NCBI GenBank assembly: GCA_012728155.1
Contig: JAAYFR010000115.1
Location: forward strand, 1 to 8,011
DNA: 8,011 bases
Source: Bacteroidales bacterium
GTDB lineage: Bacteria; Bacteroidota; Bacteroidia; Bacteroidales; Dysgonomonadaceae
Direction of reading: 5' to 3'
Position numbers and translations under genes: made by a program. The notes beneath the pieces are model-generated. The model did no database searches and had not been told where the DNA came from. It saw only the letters and a list, made by a program, of their open reading frames with translations. Shown here piece after piece: positions 6,680 to 8,011 of the stretch. Each line of letters starts with the position of its first letter. Position 1 is the first letter of the stretch.

Positions 6680-6690
6680 AATTCATTATT
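6680..6690. repeat. 11-bp repeat AATTCATTATT, copy upstream of araC-like gene
   Basis: AATTCATTATT here recurs exactly at 7680-7690 in the leader of the yceI-like gene. One copy precedes the regulator and one precedes its downstream neighbour. A shared binding site is possible, but the element is A/T-rich and may be chance. Confidence 0.3.
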
Positions 6691-6706
6691 TTGAAGAAAG
6701 AGGGGC

Positions 6707-6724
6707 GAATATTGGCAAATATTC
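6707..6724. promoter_or_regulatory. Palindromic operator candidate over the araC-like promoter
   Basis: GAATATT-GGCA-AATATTC is a perfect 7-base inverted repeat with a 4-base spacer. It covers the predicted -33 element (TTG 6712-6714) of the plus-strand promoter, so a bound protein would block RNA polymerase. It differs in sequence from the tetR palindrome. The binding protein is unknown. Confidence 0.45.
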
Positions 6725-6743
6725 CAGGGAAAAGTTATTTTTG
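6712..6743 (+). promoter_or_regulatory. Bacteroidota-type promoter for the araC-like gene
   Basis: TATTTTTG (6736-6743) matches the TAnnTTTG -7 box, with TTG at 6712-6714 as -33 after 21 bases, slightly long. Transcription would start near 6750, which excludes the upstream TTG at 6741 as a start codon and favours ATG 6768. Confidence 0.55.
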
Positions 6744-6767
6744 CATAAAATAAACTCAGGGAACGCT

Positions 6768-7598
6768 ATGGAGCAATTGTTTACAATCACTTGGTTTACG
6801 GGAGAAAAGTCAAAACGTATGTCGGCTTTTATGTTTGAGCCGCATAGCCACGACTTTGAAGAGCTTGTGATCTGTAAGACCGGGATGATAGAACACCTCA
6901 TCGATTTCGATCGTTCGAGATTGACTGCTCCCCTGGTTTGTTTTGTCAGTAAAGGGAAAGTACATACAGTGGATATGCTTCCTGACGCACAAAACAGATA
7001 TCCCGAAGGATGGATATTCCGGTTTAAGAGTAGTCTGATCTCAGAATCGCGTTTCCAGCTTTATTCCAATTATCACGATTACGCCAATGTGGAACTGCCG
7101 ATAGGGGAGAGTTTCGACCGGATCTGTGCCGTTACGCAAATGATCGAAGATGAATATGTAAAAGATACGGCTGATTTCTCCATAATCAGAAGCCTTTTAA
7201 GCACACTTTTCGTGTTAATCGAAGCCGAGCGAAAAAAGAAAGCCCTACCTGTAAGTACGGATAATAATCAGAATATTACCTTTAAATCGTTTTTGCGCAT
7301 TCTGGAAGATAATTTTAAACGGGATGTAAGTGTGGACTTTTACGCGGAGAAACTGAATATGTCTGCGCGTAATCTGAATCTGATCTGTCGCACTATTTTG
7401 CAACGGAGTGTATCTGAAATTATCGAAACCCGCAAACTGACCGAGGCAAAGAATCTGCTGATGCATTCCAACAAGACAATCTCCGAAATCGGATTCGATC
7501 TTGGCTATAATGAAAAGGCCTATTTCACGAAAGTATTCAAAAAGAAAGCGGGAGTCACTCCGTCTGAGTTCCGTAAGGAGATGAAAAAGATGCTTTAA
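6768..7598 (+). CDS. AraC-family transcriptional regulator with N-terminal cupin-like domain
   Basis: 276-residue one-component regulator from ATG 6768. An in-frame TTG at 6741 would add 9 residues but lies inside the predicted promoter box. The N-terminal part contains the cupin motif EPHSHDFEELVI (about 24-35), a small-molecule binding fold in this family, followed by strands such as LVCFVSKGKVHTVDM. The C-terminal domain (about 178-274) has both AraC helix-turn-helix motifs: the first around VDFYAEKLNMSARNLNLICR, the second around KTISEIGFDLGYNEKAYFTKVFKKKAGVTPSEFRK, which matches the AraC signature well (ending in the usual G-x-TP-x-x-FR). It is divergent from the tetR operon and followed 106 bases later, on the same strand, by a yceI-like gene, a plausible target. 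The ligand is unknown. Confidence 0.93.
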   Translation: MEQLFTITWFTGEKSKRMSAFMFEPHSHDFEELVICKTGMIEHLIDFDRSRLTAPLVCFVSKGKVHTVDMLPDAQNRYPEGWIFRFKSSLISESRFQLYSNYHDYANVELPIGESFDRICAVTQMIEDEYVKDTADFSIIRSLLSTLFVLIEAERKKKALPVSTDNNQNITFKSFLRILEDNFKRDVSVDFYAEKLNMSARNLNLICRTILQRSVSEIIETRKLTEAKNLLMHSNKTISEIGFDLGYNEKAYFTKVFKKKAGVTPSEFRKEMKKML

Positions 7599-7646
7599 TC
7601 GCCATATTGCCGATATTTACTACCATTCTTCCTAAAAGTATTACCC

Positions 7647-7673
7647 TTGCCCTTAAAAATACCCTGATCTTTG
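7647..7673 (+). promoter_or_regulatory. Possible promoter for the yceI-like gene
   Basis: GATCTTTG (7666-7673) fits the TAnnTTTG box at seven of eight counted positions, with TTG at 7647-7649 upstream after 16 bases, shorter than usual. The leader to ATG 7705 would be about 25 bases. No convincing terminator separates this from the araC-like gene, so co-transcription is also possible. Confidence 0.4.
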
Positions 7674-7679
7674 CGGCGT

Positions 7680-7690
7680 AATTCATTATT
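7680..7690. repeat. 11-bp repeat AATTCATTATT, copy in the yceI-like leader
   Basis: Exact second copy of the 6680-6690 element, between the predicted promoter and the yceI-like start. A protein bound here would be expected to block transcription or translation rather than activate. Confidence 0.3.
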
Positions 7691-7704
7691 AAAACAACAA
7701 GAAT

Positions 7705-8011
7705 ATGAAAATGTATAATTACTTAATAGCGTTGGCGCTTATTGTAGTGGTATCGGCGTGTGGCGGAAAAAGTTCAGGCAATAAAACGGAGGCATCCGCG
7801 GCGAAAGAAGCTGCAGTTGCCGAAGGGCAGAACCTGGTTGTGGAGCTGGCTGCTTCAACAATTAACTGGAAAGGATTTAAACCCGGCGGTAGTCATTACG
7901 GTGTCTTGAGTCTCAAATCAGGCGAACTGCATATCGATGGCGGCGAACTGAAATCAGGTACATTCGTGATTGATATGAACTCTATTTACGTAGAAGATCT
8001 TGAAGCCGGAA
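7705..8011 (+). CDS. YceI-family lipoprotein (C-terminus cut by window edge)
   Basis: First 102 codons of an exported protein that continues past the window. The start MKMYNYLIALALIVVVSAC is a lipoprotein signal with lipobox VSAC and lipidated Cys19. A Gly/Ser/Lys/Ala-rich linker covers about 20-45. Then STINWKGFKPGGSHYGVLSL (about 51-70) and GELHIDGGELKSGTFVIDMNSI show the repeated beta-strand pattern of the YceI lipocalin-like barrel, including the W-x-G-x-K/G-G-S-H strand pair at its start. YceI proteins bind isoprenoid-type lipids in the periplasm; the ligand here is not known. ATG 7711 is an alternative start two codons in and would also keep the signal. It is downstream of the AraC-family gene on the same strand. 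Confidence 0.9.
   Translation, partial: MKMYNYLIALALIVVVSACGGKSSGNKTEASAAKEAAVAEGQNLVVELAASTINWKGFKPGGSHYGVLSLKSGELHIDGGELKSGTFVIDMNSIYVEDLEAG

Noticed and set aside
6741..6767. TTG 6741 as start of the araC-like gene.
   Set aside because: It falls inside the TATTTTTG promoter box, and the extra residues MHKINSGNA show no family similarity; ATG 6768 fits better.
7599..7620. ATCG...CGAT inverted repeat just after the araC-like gene as a terminator.
   Set aside because: Only a 4-base stem with a 9-base loop and no following T run.
1..8011. Mobile element, CRISPR array, toxin-antitoxin or defence system.
   Set aside because: No transposase, integrase, spaced repeats, small paired genes or nuclease-type motifs were seen on either strand.

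Overview
The window looks like a chromosomal piece of a Bacteroidota genome, probably order Bacteroidales. The evidence is a set of TAnnTTTG-type -7 promoter boxes, few purine-rich ribosome binding sites, lipoprotein boxes, and the style of the encoded proteins. Genus cannot be fixed from the sequence. I see no rRNA, tRNA, CRISPR array, transposase or phage gene. Coding density is high, and no gene-free stretch exceeds about 235 bases.

Positions 1-6534 (minus strand) hold one efflux operon. In transcription order it contains a TetR-family regulator (6534-5917), a TolC-type outer-membrane channel (5805-4534), a lipoprotein membrane-fusion (HlyD/YbhG-type) subunit (4519-3614), two separate ABC ATPases (3617-2706 and 2663-1923), and two ABC-2 permeases (1920-814 and 807 to the window edge). 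Apart from the tolC gene, this is the order of E. coli ybiH/cecR-ybhG-ybhF-ybhS-ybhR. The fused double ATPase YbhF is represented here by two genes, and the operon carries its own outer-membrane channel. Together the products should form an envelope-spanning drug or xenobiotic exporter, switched on when a ligand releases the TetR protein.

Two things in the exporter stand out. First, the membrane-fusion gene is cut by an in-frame TGA at codon 195, where the family fold calls for a glycine; it is a nonsense mutation or a sequence error. Second, the two ATPases have complementary defects. The first lacks the Q-loop Gln, the catalytic Glu and the switch His but keeps an LSGGM signature. The second keeps all three residues but has an LPLGW signature. 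Paired, they would give one canonical and one degenerate ATP site.

Positions 6535-6767 are a divergent control region. It has a tetR promoter with an 18-bp palindrome (7-4-7) at the expected transcription start, a T9A8 tract upstream of it, and an araC promoter overlapped by a second, unrelated 7-4-7 palindrome.

Positions 6768-8011 (plus strand) carry an AraC-family regulator with an N-terminal cupin-like domain, then the start of a YceI-family lipoprotein gene that runs off the window. Most of this is a recognisable accessory efflux locus rather than a new system. The broken adaptor gene, the ATPase asymmetry and the operator architecture are the points that deserve a look.
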